Virus record (IMG/VR): IMGVR_UViG_3300030060_004758
Span: 1 to 39,925 of that record
Length of the DNA: 39,925 nucleotides
DNA from: a virus
Strand: one strand, 5' to 3'
The position numbers and the translations under genes are program-made. The notes beneath the pieces were generated by a model. It searched no databases, was not told where the DNA came from, and worked only from the letters and a program-made list of their open reading frames with translations. How positions within the stretch are numbered: the first letter of the stretch is position 1; each line of letters starts with the position of its first letter. Positions 30,412 to 39,925 of the stretch are shown here, one piece after another.

Positions 30412-33400
30412 TTACTCCCCGCTATGGTCTCCTGTATTATAAGATGCATCACCATCACTACCTTTTGGATGTAAAGTTTGGCTATGTCTTGGTTGCACAT
30501 TATAATCTCCTTCTTCATCATCAGGAGATTTGCGACTAGCATCTGCTCTAAAATGCTCAAGTGTGTTCTCTGACATGACTACTCTTGCTACTGGAGAGCG
30601 TATATCAGTCTTGTCGTAACCAGTCACATCAACGCCCTCTATCTTAGGGCCTTGACTTATAGGCACAGTTACACTAGACACTGGATTCATAGAATAGACA
30701 GGTGCATATGGGGGGTTACTGGGTGTGCCAGTCAAAGCCCCCGGTGCGTCACTCGTAAATAGCCCATACTTACCTCCAGCAGTCGCTCTATAAAAGTTAG
30801 AACCGACTTGGTCAGCACCACTTTTCATCACGGGGGCAGGTCTGAAAAACTGCACATGTTTGCTGTCTAACACTTGTGCTGGCCTATATAAGAAATCTAT
30901 TTTAGAATCTGCAAAGTTTGTATTTTGTATCGTAGAATCATGATTAAAGTTTTGATAAGGGTTAGACGATTGACTTAAACTTACAGTGTTTATTGTATAT
31001 TTTTCAGAAAGGTAACTTTCTACTTGCTTCTGTTCAAAGTCAGTTAACGCACGATTGTAAAATATAACCTCTGCCATTTGCCCGGTCAATTCAAACGAAC
31101 CAACATCCCCTAAGATAGGAGTTGCAGAAGTGTTAGTTTTCTTGGTAAACACTGCATTAGATGTTGCTTCAGAATTACCATTAACAAACAGCGTTTGAGT
31201 AGTAGATCCGCCTCCAGCACCATCACTACCCTCCATTTTTAGAGTAACGATAGAAGGAGTATTAGGGACTACCGTATCACTAGAAGCAGAAATAGTAGTT
31301 TGACCTGAACCTGTGCCAGTTCTCCATTGCCAATAGTTGTTACTACCTGTCATTCTCGCATACAATAACCAACCAGTATTTGAAGTATAATTATCTATTA
31401 TTCCATGATAATTACCATCGTCGGCATCGACAGTAGCCACTACAAATACAGTCATATTGTTAGGATTAAGTGTAGAACTAAATGCAGTGTTTAGTGCATC
31501 ATCGCCATCGAAATGAACTAACGGTTGGTTGTTATAATCGCTGTCACTTGCTACGAAATCAGGTTGTTGGCTTACGGTTGACTGGGTAAAGTCATGTCCA
31601 TGACCACTTAAATCGCTCCACAGGCTGACAGCATCTCCATCATTTAAATTAAGACTACCTGCTTTTAACCAAAGGACCATTCCGTTTTTAGGGAGTTCAA
31701 GACCCCAACCCTTTACATCCAATATACCTGAATACTTACTCCATTCCATAATATAAGTTCCACCTAAAGGCCAATAGGCATGAGCATTAGAGAATCTTGT
31801 TATACCTGCGACAGGATTAGCACTAAAATCTAGTGCAGTCAAATCAAAGTTGCCTAAAGTTCTACTCCCTCCTGTCATAGCACCTCTAAGGTTTGTTCTT
31901 TGACCAACCTCCCTATCAGTATGTAGGCTGGCTGCTTCCGTGGACATGATAACATACTCTCTGCTAACTCCATCATTCAATTCTGATATGGTGTCAACGT
32001 CTAACCCCATCCTTATGTCATCTCTAGCAACAGGCTCTGCAAATCTAGTGTCTGCTGTGACCGTTTCTACACCTTCACCTACTGAAGCACTTGATTTTAG
32101 TAAACCGTCATCCTCTGCTAAATCTAACCTTGCACTAATACCTCTTTCTATTTCACCCGACTGTAAGACTTCGTTACTTGGTCTTACTAAGCCTTGACCA
32201 AAAGCAGGCTCTGCTGTGCTATGTGATAACACTATCCCAGTAGCATCATGAACTTCACTGACATTCATCAACATGCTTTCATTAAACACTGTCGGCCAAC
32301 GGACTCCTCTACCGTCACCTCTATCACCAACACGCATGGCACTTGCTGGATTGAACCAATCAGCCACGCCCATATTGCTAGCGTCATTATTAGCAGTGTT
32401 TGCGTTACCGCTATATCGGTCATTACCATCGCCCGCAAACAAATCATGCGCTGCTGGTCTATGTGTTACATTAGTGTCGGCATAAGCATCTTCAGGATCC
32501 CAAGAAGGTCTAATTCCAAAACCTCTAACTGGGAATCTTCTAACATCCTCTCCACGAGTATTACCCCACCAATCAATCAAGTAAAATTTGTGAGCAAGCG
32601 CTAAATCAGAAGTATTCATTCCTGCTATATCACCCGGATATTCTCTCCTAACCGTAGAAGGGTTTCTTATTGTTCTAACTGCACATCCAAACGGCTGAGT
32701 CATTCTCCTTCCATCACTATATCTTACTTGTCTGCCTATTTGGTCCTGATTGAGAAGCGCACTTACTTGTGTCAACCTTTCCAATATACCTATGTAAGTG
32801 GCGTTGAAAGTTATATCGGACTGAGAACCAGTGTCAGTTCCGACATAATCCCACCCATTGCTTTTGCTATCTTGTTGAACAAATGGGCCATGATAATAAC
32901 CAAGCAGAGCGTTTGCATTAGCCACTTCTAACCATCCACGAACATAATTTGCATATCGAGGTCTGTTATACGCTTGTCTAATGCCGAATCTGTAACCAAA
33001 GCAATAGTTGCGAGCGTAAGCCGATGCAGAAGTCATTTCAGCGTAAGTGCGAGTTCTAATTCCAGTGTTGTCATCAAAACCACCACAGTCCATGCCATGA
33101 GTTTCACCACCCCAACCTATCAGGGCAGTTGCATAAGATTCTAGTCTACTTACCGCTCCGCCCCCATGAGAGCCACCGGGCCAAAATCCTGCAAAGTTGA
33201 ACTTAGTAGAATTGTATGTTCCTCCCTGATGATTTAGTGTTCCACTACCATCCACTAATGCATCAATTTGTGCCGCTGTGTATATGGTGCCGTCATGACT
33301 TAGCGCAGTACTCGCATCATTATCATGATCGTGCGGAGGTGCAACCCACTTCATAGCGAATCCAAACGGCCCTTTGCTAGCAACATAATTGAAATCATGA

Positions 33401-36400
33401 TAATGTATAGTTTCAAAGTATTCAGGTAAATGATTGTAAGGCTTCTTATCAACAGGTGTATCTGCTACACCAGTTTTATCATAAAAGTTACGAGTTCCAC
33501 CAGTAGCAGTGTCACTATACCAAGTAAACGGTCTTCCTAAATTAGGATGCCATAAGCACAAATAAGCATCAGGTAAATGCAAACTGTTTGTATCACCAGT
33601 GCCATCCCCTAAAGATTTACTAAAGGTGCTTTCTAAAGGTCTTGGGGGGAATAATCTAGTTGCTATACTAGACTTCACATCAGTGAATATCGTGTCTGAT
33701 GCGTATGTATTGTAAGGTCTAGTTAATTTTAGTATAGTATTATCCCCTGAGTCAGAGTCACCATTGAGATTTGCCCAAAATTCAGCGTCACCAGTAACAC
33801 TAGAAAATGTAGTTGATGCGCCTAATGTAGCATATGCGAGTGTTCCGGTTCTGTTTCCGTAGGTTGCAGTATAAGTTATACCATCTTTTGTATATTCTAA
33901 TTGTTCACCATAATAAGGTTGAACTGGAAACAAATCATTGTTATCTACGGTTATGGTGCTTCCTCCTTGGTTATCGGAGAGAACTACGCAAGTTGGGTTG
34001 AGGCTTCTATTGCGCCTATGCACTTCATATATGTCCATAAATGATGTAGGATAACCTGCTATTGTCAATTGTGCGCCAACACAACCGTAAGACATTCTAC
34101 AAAACTCATAATAATTATCAGGTTTATGCCATTCAAGATGTTTAAATTTGTCAGCACCACTAGCAGTTGCGCCCTCATTGTGGAGAATTCCCCACCAAGG
34201 TATAGTCACAGTGTAGCCCGGAGTGGCACTACTAAACATACCGGGCATGTAAGGTAAACTTCTACGTGTGAGAGATGGAGATGTAGTTTCTTGGACCCCT
34301 AATGGGTTGTATAACCCTAACACAGGCATGTTAGTAAAGTGGCTACCGGAATCAGGCTCTATGTCTAATATAACTTCGTTAATTATAACTTCGCATCCTC
34401 TTACGTCTGCCATCATTGCCTCTGCTAAAATCAGAGTGTGCGAGCCATTAGTAGAGATGTCCTGTTCAATTGCAATCACAGTGTTGATTTGTTGCCCTGT
34501 CAATTCTATTGATTTATTGCCGCTCTCTGAAGGTGCTTTATTTTCAGTAGCGTGATTTAAGTGGAATCCTTTAAGTTGTTGAGCAAATAGATTAGGCTGT
34601 ATAATGATTTGATATGCTCCTACTTCCATAGGATCTGGGAAGTGGTTATTTAGTGTGTAAGTTCCTCCTGCTTCTAATACTAATTCATGTCCACCTGCTG
34701 CATTCTTTGTTCCTGCGTCACCTACTGAAGCAGCAACACCATATCCTTCATACTTGATTTTCGTTTCAGTTAGTAGAGTGAATCCTCCTCCGTGTATATC
34801 TGATGGAGAAAACGCTGCTGTTGGACCGGAGAAGTAAATGTAAGGGTCACGCCCCGGCTCATGAGTAGTAGATGTAGCAGTTGTGCTAGTCCTAGTTCCT
34901 TCATTAGTGCCAACTAAACTGTCAATAAATGGAGGGTTGTTGGAAGTCCTACAACTCTCATTTAGTTGATACAACCTTTGGTAAGCAGGGTGAGCGTAAT
35001 GTCCGGGCAGCAACGCCATAGTTGGGTTAACATAGTGATGGCCCATTCTAGGTATTGGCATAGGTGTCATCTTTGGTTTAGTGATATTGTCATGAGCAGT
35101 TGACGGTCTAACCATTGCACCTGTATTCAAAGGTAAACTAGTAAACAAAGTATGCCAGTCTGTTATCTTCATGTCAGGACTCGCACCGCTGTATTCACTG
35201 TGGTCACGAAGTCTACGTGAAGCAAAAATACGAGTGCTGCCAGCAGGTAAATAATAACTAGGTACGACTTTTAAACCAGTTTTACCTGTAACAAATTCTA
35301 CAAAGTTAGGACTGTAAACAACTCCAGTAAATTTGTTAGTGCCTATGCCAGTATAAGATGCAATCACTCCTTTATTGGTAGTAGGGTCATATACTCTTAG
35401 GAAATATCTGCCTCCACTTAATTCTGTTGCATCTGTCCAAGTTGCAGTTTCAGGTGTAGAAGTTACGCTAATTTCTGTTCCACTAAACCCACTATAAGAC
35501 AACTCATCTACGTCATCTCTATGAGTCATACTGACTCCCATTTTGGTTACATGGAAGTATAGGCTTCTGTCATGAGGTTCATACGATGTTGACAAAGGCT
35601 TGTTTTGTGTATGATCTTGCCAACCTTCCAACGTAGATGCTGGGAAGTCTAATCTATGTTCATGCTTATCAATTGAAACATCGGTTCCATCTTGACTGAT
35701 ATGTTCCCAACCATTATTTTCCCAAGTCGGCCATAATCTAGGACCTGCATATTTATTATCAAACATGTCCGTGATATGTTGAACTGGTTGAGCAGGGTGT
35801 TGTAACCCTCCTGACCCAATGGTTTCATTTTGATATGCTTGTATTCTATCAAATCCGGGCCTAACAATTATGTTGCCGGGTATTTCATCAGGGTTGGGTA
35901 ATCTTATCTTCATGTTAGGTGACACACCCGTGCCCGCTAAGGCTGGCGCTAATCCTTCAATTTCTCTATCACTAACGTGCCTAAAGTCCATAATCACAGT
36001 GCCAAGTGGAGAACCACCCTCTAAGCGATGCTCTTGCCCTGTATCATCTACAACTAACATACTTTGGAATTGCATTTCTTCATTTGGAATCAATAACGCA
36101 TTTTTGATTTCTAAAGGATGTTGCTCTGCTAATTGTGGATGAGACAATTCTTGGGCTTGAATTATTGGGAACATTGCAGAATTAGTAGATTCAAAACTAA
36201 ATCTAACATTACCCAGCATTTTTTCTCCAACTAATTTGTAACTGCCGCCGTCTTTTCGTTTTACCCAAGGCACCGCTCCAAGACCTCTAGCGTTAGCGGC
36301 TGGCATGGTTAGGCTCCCTCCATCCATTCGCTTCCAAACAATCTGCTCTGCTGAAAAATTACGAGCAGCAGATCGCTTGTGATAATAGCCGAATAATCCG

Positions 36401-39400
36401 GGGTGTGGCATAGCAGTAGTAGCAGCACTTGGATTTAAATAATCCAATAAACCACTGTTACCTATACATTCAACCCCGTGTGAAGAAAACTGCTCATGGA
36501 AGTTAGAGCCTTTTACAATGCTTTCATCCCAAAACAAATCTCCAGTTTCAAAACTACATGGATTTGCTTGAACCATATCACCTGCCTGTATAGCACGATG
36601 CCAATCTCCGTCAGTAGGCGCATCACCTGTTGCTGGATAAGTGTCAAAAGGTCTGACAAACCCTGAGTGCATTTGTGCTTCAACACGAGGACCAGCATTA
36701 GCGTATGCAACATATCTTGACTTGTTGTGAACCTTAGATGTGTCCCATTGAATAGTTCCTGCGTGTAATATATTACCATTTTCTTTAGCCATCAACCAAT
36801 CGCCTGAACACAGTATTCCATCTCTATCAGCCTTGGCAATTAAAGGCAACTCACTTTCATGAGTTATTGCTATCAAATGCCTCGATGATAAACCATTAAC
36901 ACAGAAATCTGAGAAGGTAGCAGTAGAAGTATCACCTGTTCCCACAGGAGCAGACGATGCTAAACAAGTTTCAGCAGCACCGTAAGGATTGAACCCAAGG
37001 AACGGGTGCCAAGCGCCAAGTCCAGCAGGGTAAACTCCCGAACCTATTTGAGCGCCAGTGTAAGAGTTTAGATACGAATATGCTTCACCTGCCCAGCCTA
37101 CTGCACCAACTGGCTTAGTTCTATCAATTGCATCAATTAGACCATTGTAGTGAACTTGGCACATATGGTCACGGGAAGTAACAGAACTGTCGTTATTAAA
37201 TCGATGCGTTCCAGCCTTTGTCCAAATATAAGCCTTGAAAGTATTATCAACATCAACATCTCTATTATTTTGAGGGTTAGTTACATTTGTATTAGCCTTC
37301 AAAGTAAAAGTAAGAGTTGCTTCAGGGGCACCTCCTTGTACAGTTATTGTGTCTCCTGATGAATAACCTGAGCCTGCTTCTACGATAGTTACTGCCCCAG
37401 TGTCTAAAGGACCGGGCGCACCTGAAGAATTTGTTACTGATACCGATAGTCCAGTCCCAGTTCCTCCGCTTGTAGGGAAAGTGTTAGTGCCGGGCGGATA
37501 GCCATCACCACGAGAATTGATAGAAGCAGATGCTATCGAAGATGTTACTGGACTTTTGGCGAGTGTAAAGGTAGTGTTAGGAGCGCTAACGGAGTGACTA
37601 ATATAAGGAGCAAAGCCCGAAAGATTACCATCACTCACTCGTAACCATCCATAGGGGGGTAAAGTCGTAGCAGTGCTAGTAACTCTTAGTGACGCAGGTG
37701 TTGAGCCTGACTCAGGAGTGTATTGATTAACAGTAACTTCTACCCATCCGTAACGATCTTGCTTGTGTGAATTTTGCATGGAAGGCAAGAATGTCCCGCC
37801 GATTGCTTTCAAAGGGTCTTTACCGGGGAATGTATTTATTGCCGCACTAATTACCGCACCTAATTCTTCTGCATTTTGAACACGAGTAGCATCAATCAAG
37901 ACTACATTTGAATCGGCTGCTTGGTCATCATCAGAACCAAAAGCAGACAAGTATGCTTCTGCTAAAAGTCCACACGGTCTAAATGCAGTCACATTATGTT
38001 TGTTAGCACTACCCGTGGCTAACCTGCCATTTTCTACCGGATGCTTTGGATTAATATTTACGTGATTGTCAAGGAAATGGCCTCCGGGGTGGTAACCACC
38101 ATCCATATGCCAAATTGCAAACGCCTTTTTAGTTGCACTGTGAGTTGCACTTTCTAAAGAATTTCCAGCCAAATCTGTGAATAAATGATTGAATGGATGA
38201 GCAGTAGGAGGTAGCAATAAACTTCCAGTAGTAAAGTCGGCACCTTCATAGTAAAACGCTTTGTTAAAAGTGTGTGCGAAAGTATCACCGCTGCTAGCAT
38301 GCACTGACACACTTGGGAATCCTTTAGTAGGCTCCCAATTCATTTCATAATTAAAACCACTAAGTTTATTCTTTTGGAAAAAAGATGTTCTAGGAAGATG
38401 GGCTGAAGCAGATAAAGTTCTATTGAAACCACTAACAAAGTCCTCACCGTTTGTCAGTTGATTTGGTAAGAATGAATGGTTAGAAACATTTCCACCTATG
38501 TTAATTGGAACAGCACTGTAACCGTTACCAGTAGTTACTATGTTTGCTCCTTGCGGCTCAAAGGCAGCAGAATTGTGAGGGAATGCATGTCCGGGGCCAA
38601 ACACCATATACACAGTTTGGTCACCTTCATCACTGTTGTGACTATACCTTGCGTGTGGATGAGCGAATCTAAGAATAATTGGACTAGGTATATTGACTGG
38701 TACGGTGTTAGTTCCATCAGTGTAAGTTATACCTGTTGCCTTACTATTAGTTCCCTTTGCCATATCGAACGGTAATATTGCATCTTGATTAAAGAAAGGA
38801 GGATTATTTTTTCCTTTATGGTCATCTAAGTAAGGCGTTCCGGGGAACATAGCCAACATAGCATTTGTATCAAGTAGAGCATAAGATCCAGCAATTTCAC
38901 CTACATTTTGTAACCCAGCAGAGCCTGTTGGACCACCTGCGTAAGGATGTGTGTAAAAGTCTCCATAATCATTTTGAGTGCCATCATTAATATCCATTAC
39001 CACTCCACTAAAGCCGCCACCGAAATAAAGAGGCACCCAGTGGTCAGGACTATCTCTACCCCCTCTGAAGTAAAGGAAGGGGCTAGACATTTTGCTACCT
39101 GCTCTACGAATTCCATCTGTTTTTAAACCGTTTTTAACATCACCATTTCTCATCAATATGTCGGTAGCAGTAATAGTAGAAGCAAAGTTAGCACTTGCAC
39201 CTGTTGCAGCAGAATATGCTAATTTTATTTCTGCGTCAGAGCCATCTCTCTGACTTGTAACTTCAGCGTATTCTTCTGAACCTAGCCAAAGTGTAAATCT
39301 TTCACCCCAACTTTCAGCGTTATCTGAGCCGGGAACACAAATAGAATACAAAAAAGTGTTACTTGCTAAGGTTAAACGAGAAGCAGTTTTAGCACTAAGT

Positions 39401-39925
39401 TTAATCATTGGGCTATCTATTTTTGGAATTATATGGTCACCGGCGACACCAGTAAAGTTCTCACCACGAAGGTTTCTTTGCCAAGTAGTCGTATCAATAG
39501 AATTGTTCTGACTGTCTACTAAAATAGGAGTAGCAGTGTTAGCATTAGTTCCTTTGTAGCGAGTGGTTACTTGCAATACAGTCTCAGGAATATAACCCAC
39601 GTCTAATCTTGTGCCATCATCTCTCTCATTATCAGTAAGTCCACCAGTGTGCTTTGAAGTTACAGTTGCATCACTACTTGCGCCTTCCATTAAGCCCCAG
39701 TCTTTACTTCTTGAAACATTGAATAATTTACTAAGTGGAGTTCTGTTTTTGTTATTGACCTTAACTCTAATAGCAGTAGGGCTTACACCCCATTCACCTA
39801 GCGTTCTACCGTCAGGTGCAAGCATGCGAGTACAGTCAAAACTAGTCGCTGAAACACTTCTATCATTTGCATCAGGCATAGTCATTGCAAATTCAAACGC
39901 TGCTGCAATTACTTCATCTGTCAAT
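30412..39925 (-). CDS. Giant virion/adhesin-type protein, at least 3,170 aa (5' end outside window)
   Basis: The frame is open without a stop to the right edge; the apparent TTG at 39924 is only the first codon in the window. The sequence is rich in Gly, Ser, Thr, Asn, Tyr and His, poor in Cys and without a membrane segment. Near residues 800-880 are GSGYSSGDTITV-type turns known from structural proteins of marine phages. A laminin-G/concanavalin-like lectin domain spans about 2745-2980 (MVLWLKAGSLNLNDGD; WSDLSGHGHDF; GQMAEVIFYNRAL). It is probably a fibre or surface adhesin binding host glycans. Confidence 0.8.
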   Translation of the reverse strand, partial: LTDEVIAAAFEFAMTMPDANDRSVSATSFDCTRMLAPDGRTLGEWGVSPTAIRVKVNNKNRTPLSKLFNVSRSKDWGLMEGASSDATVTSKHTGGLTDNERDDGTRLDVGYIPETVLQVTTRYKGTNANTATPILVDSQNNSIDTTTWQRNLRGENFTGVAGDHIIPKIDSPMIKLSAKTASRLTLASNTFLYSICVPGSDNAESWGERFTLWLGSEEYAEVTSQRDGSDAEIKLAYSAATGASANFASTITATDILMRNGDVKNGLKTDGIRRAGSKMSSPFLYFRGGRDSPDHWVPLYFGGGFSGVVMDINDGTQNDYGDFYTHPYAGGPTGSAGLQNVGEIAGSYALLDTNAMLAMFPGTPYLDDHKGKNNPPFFNQDAILPFDMAKGTNSKATGITYTDGTNTVPVNIPSPIILRFAHPHARYSHNSDEGDQTVYMVFGPGHAFPHNSAAFEPQGANIVTTGNGYSAVPINIGGNVSNHSFLPNQLTNGEDFVSGFNRTLSASAHLPRTSFFQKNKLSGFNYEMNWEPTKGFPSVSVHASSGDTFAHTFNKAFYYEGADFTTGSLLLPPTAHPFNHLFTDLAGNSLESATHSATKKAFAIWHMDGGYHPGGHFLDNHVNINPKHPVENGRLATGSANKHNVTAFRPCGLLAEAYLSAFGSDDDQAADSNVVLIDATRVQNAEELGAVISAAINTFPGKDPLKAIGGTFLPSMQNSHKQDRYGWVEVTVNQYTPESGSTPASLRVTSTATTLPPYGWLRVSDGNLSGFAPYISHSVSAPNTTFTLAKSPVTSSIASASINSRGDGYPPGTNTFPTSGGTGTGLSVSVTNSSGAPGPLDTGAVTIVEAGSGYSSGDTITVQGGAPEATLTFTLKANTNVTNPQNNRDVDVDNTFKAYIWTKAGTHRFNNDSSVTSRDHMCQVHYNGLIDAIDRTKPVGAVGWAGEAYSYLNSYTGAQIGSGVYPAGLGAWHPFLGFNPYGAAETCLASSAPVGTGDTSTATFSDFCVNGLSSRHLIAITHESELPLIAKADRDGILCSGDWLMAKENGNILHAGTIQWDTSKVHNKSRYVAYANAGPRVEAQMHSGFVRPFDTYPATGDAPTDGDWHRAIQAGDMVQANPCSFETGDLFWDESIVKGSNFHEQFSSHGVECIGNSGLLDYLNPSAATTAMPHPGLFGYYHKRSAARNFSAEQIVWKRMDGGSLTMPAANARGLGAVPWVKRKDGGSYKLVGEKMLGNVRFSFESTNSAMFPIIQAQELSHPQLAEQHPLEIKNALLIPNEEMQFQSMLVVDDTGQEHRLEGGSPLGTVIMDFRHVSDREIEGLAPALAGTGVSPNMKIRLPNPDEIPGNIIVRPGFDRIQAYQNETIGSGGLQHPAQPVQHITDMFDNKYAGPRLWPTWENNGWEHISQDGTDVSIDKHEHRLDFPASTLEGWQDHTQNKPLSTSYEPHDRSLYFHVTKMGVSMTHRDDVDELSYSGFSGTEISVTSTPETATWTDATELSGGRYFLRVYDPTTNKGVIASYTGIGTNKFTGVVYSPNFVEFVTGKTGLKVVPSYYLPAGSTRIFASRRLRDHSEYSGASPDMKITDWHTLFTSLPLNTGAMVRPSTAHDNITKPKMTPMPIPRMGHHYVNPTMALLPGHYAHPAYQRLYQLNESCRTSNNPPFIDSLVGTNEGTRTSTTATSTTHEPGRDPYIYFSGPTAAFSPSDIHGGGFTLLTETKIKYEGYGVAASVGDAGTKNAAGGHELVLEAGGTYTLNNHFPDPMEVGAYQIIIQPNLFAQQLKGFHLNHATENKAPSESGNKSIELTGQQINTVIAIEQDISTNGSHTLILAEAMMADVRGCEVIINEVILDIEPDSGSHFTNMPVLGLYNPLGVQETTSPSLTRRSLPYMPGMFSSATPGYTVTIPWWGILHNEGATASGADKFKHLEWHKPDNYYEFCRMSYGCVGAQLTIAGYPTSFMDIYEVHRRNRSLNPTCVVLSDNQGGSTITVDNNDLFPVQPYYGEQLEYTKDGITYTATYGNRTGTLAYATLGASTTFSSVTGDAEFWANLNGDSDSGDNTILKLTRPYNTYASDTIFTDVKSSIATRLFPPRPLESTFSKSLGDGTGDTNSLHLPDAYLCLWHPNLGRPFTWYSDTATGGTRNFYDKTGVADTPVDKKPYNHLPEYFETIHYHDFNYVASKGPFGFAMKWVAPPHDHDNDASTALSHDGTIYTAAQIDALVDGSGTLNHQGGTYNSTKFNFAGFWPGGSHGGGAVSRLESYATALIGWGGETHGMDCGGFDDNTGIRTRTYAEMTSASAYARNYCFGYRFGIRQAYNRPRYANYVRGWLEVANANALLGYYHGPFVQQDSKSNGWDYVGTDTGSQSDITFNATYIGILERLTQVSALLNQDQIGRQVRYSDGRRMTQPFGCAVRTIRNPSTVRREYPGDIAGMNTSDLALAHKFYLIDWWGNTRGEDVRRFPVRGFGIRPSWDPEDAYADTNVTHRPAAHDLFAGDGNDRYSGNANTANNDASNMGVADWFNPASAMRVGDRGDGRGVRWPTVFNESMLMNVSEVHDATGIVLSHSTAEPAFGQGLVRPSNEVLQSGEIERGISARLDLAEDDGLLKSSASVGEGVETVTADTRFAEPVARDDIRMGLDVDTISELNDGVSREYVIMSTEAASLHTDREVGQRTNLRGAMTGGSRTLGNFDLTALDFSANPVAGITRFSNAHAYWPLGGTYIMEWSKYSGILDVKGWGLELPKNGMVLWLKAGSLNLNDGDAVSLWSDLSGHGHDFTQSTVSQQPDFVASDSDYNNQPLVHFDGDDALNTAFSSTLNPNNMTVFVVATVDADDGNYHGIIDNYTSNTGWLLYARMTGSNNYWQWRTGTGSGQTTISASSDTVVPNTPSIVTLKMEGSDGAGGGSTTQTLFVNGNSEATSNAVFTKKTNTSATPILGDVGSFELTGQMAEVIFYNRALTDFEQKQVESYLSEKYTINTVSLSQSSNPYQNFNHDSTIQNTNFADSKIDFLYRPAQVLDSKHVQFFRPAPVMKSGADQVGSNFYRATAGGKYGLFTSDAPGALTGTPSNPPYAPVYSMNPVSSVTVPISQGPKIEGVDVTGYDKTDIRSPVARVVMSENTLEHFRADASRKSPDDEEGDYNVQPRHSQTLHPKGSDGDASYNTGDHSGE
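30985..31695 (-). other. LamG/concanavalin-A-like lectin domain within the giant protein
   Basis: The order LWLKAG, WSDLSGHGHDF, PLVHFDGDDALN, MTVFVVATVD, TLFVNGN, GQMAEVIFYNRALTDFE and QVESYLSEKYTI is the standard pattern of LamG-type lectin domains attached to secreted and viral surface proteins. These bind sugars or surface proteins. Confidence 0.75.

Noticed and set aside
32248-32604. Plus-strand frames opposite the giant protein
   Set aside because: All plus-strand frames in 30412-39925 are short, lack binding sites and lie opposite a single uninterrupted frame.
39922-39924. TTG as the start of the giant gene
   Set aside because: It is only the first in-frame codon at the window edge; the frame has no stop upstream and nothing shows a start here.
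1-39925. tRNA genes, integrase, attachment sites, insertion sequences
   Set aside because: No cloverleaf sequence, tyrosine or serine recombinase motif, transposase or terminal inverted repeat was recognised; gaps between genes are nearly all under 120 bases.

Overview
The window looks like part of the genome of a tailed-type double-stranded DNA virus of marine euryarchaea, closest in gene content to the magroviruses, the viruses assigned to Marine Group II (Poseidoniales). The basis is the set of archaeal-type genes recognised by motif: a family B DNA polymerase, an RFC small-subunit clamp loader, a PCNA-like clamp, a primase combining PriS-like and PriL-like parts, an ERCC4/XPF nuclease, a Cas4/RecB-like nuclease with four cysteines, a SNF2 helicase and a group II chaperonin (thermosome). 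They sit in short, tightly packed operons next to large virion-type proteins. No database search was possible, so the lineage is an inference.

Layout. Positions 1-26952 are coded entirely on the plus strand and 26953-39925 entirely on the minus strand; the two blocks meet tail to tail with stop codons touching. 1-1633 holds a tandem family of small proteins built from two recurring modules (HTPxPW-like start, DAPLLLxxVKRLR-like helix). 1712-3181 is a DUF932-like protein with the best archaeal promoter in the window. 3297-5163 is a run of tiny unknown proteins. 5166-7288 is a SNF2 helicase plus a tiny zinc ribbon. 7285-13372 is accessory: unknown proteins, many with CxxC pairs. 13363-24753 is the replication/recombination core: clamp loader, likely ssDNA-binding protein, RecA-like ATPase, clamp, PolB, nuclease, primase, winged-helix protein, ERCC4 nuclease, P-loop helicase candidate. 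25456-26952 is the chaperonin. On the minus strand are a zinc ribbon, three probable tail/fibre proteins and a protein of at least 3,170 residues that runs off the right edge.

How it fits together. The plus-strand genes can plausibly assemble most of a replisome independent of the host, with several enzymes each flanked by a 36-73 residue cysteine-pair protein. The minus-strand genes supply the host-contacting outer particle. Genes are coupled by ATGA overlaps and by a Shine-Dalgarno sequence placed in the last codons of the upstream gene.

The observation most worth following is a pair of RNA elements at 3203-3288 and 16614-16698. They share conserved unpaired blocks and three nested helices, with compensatory base changes between copies. 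The second copy can form a pseudoknot that covers the ribosome binding site of the clamp gene. I do not recognise this as a known riboswitch or ribozyme class.
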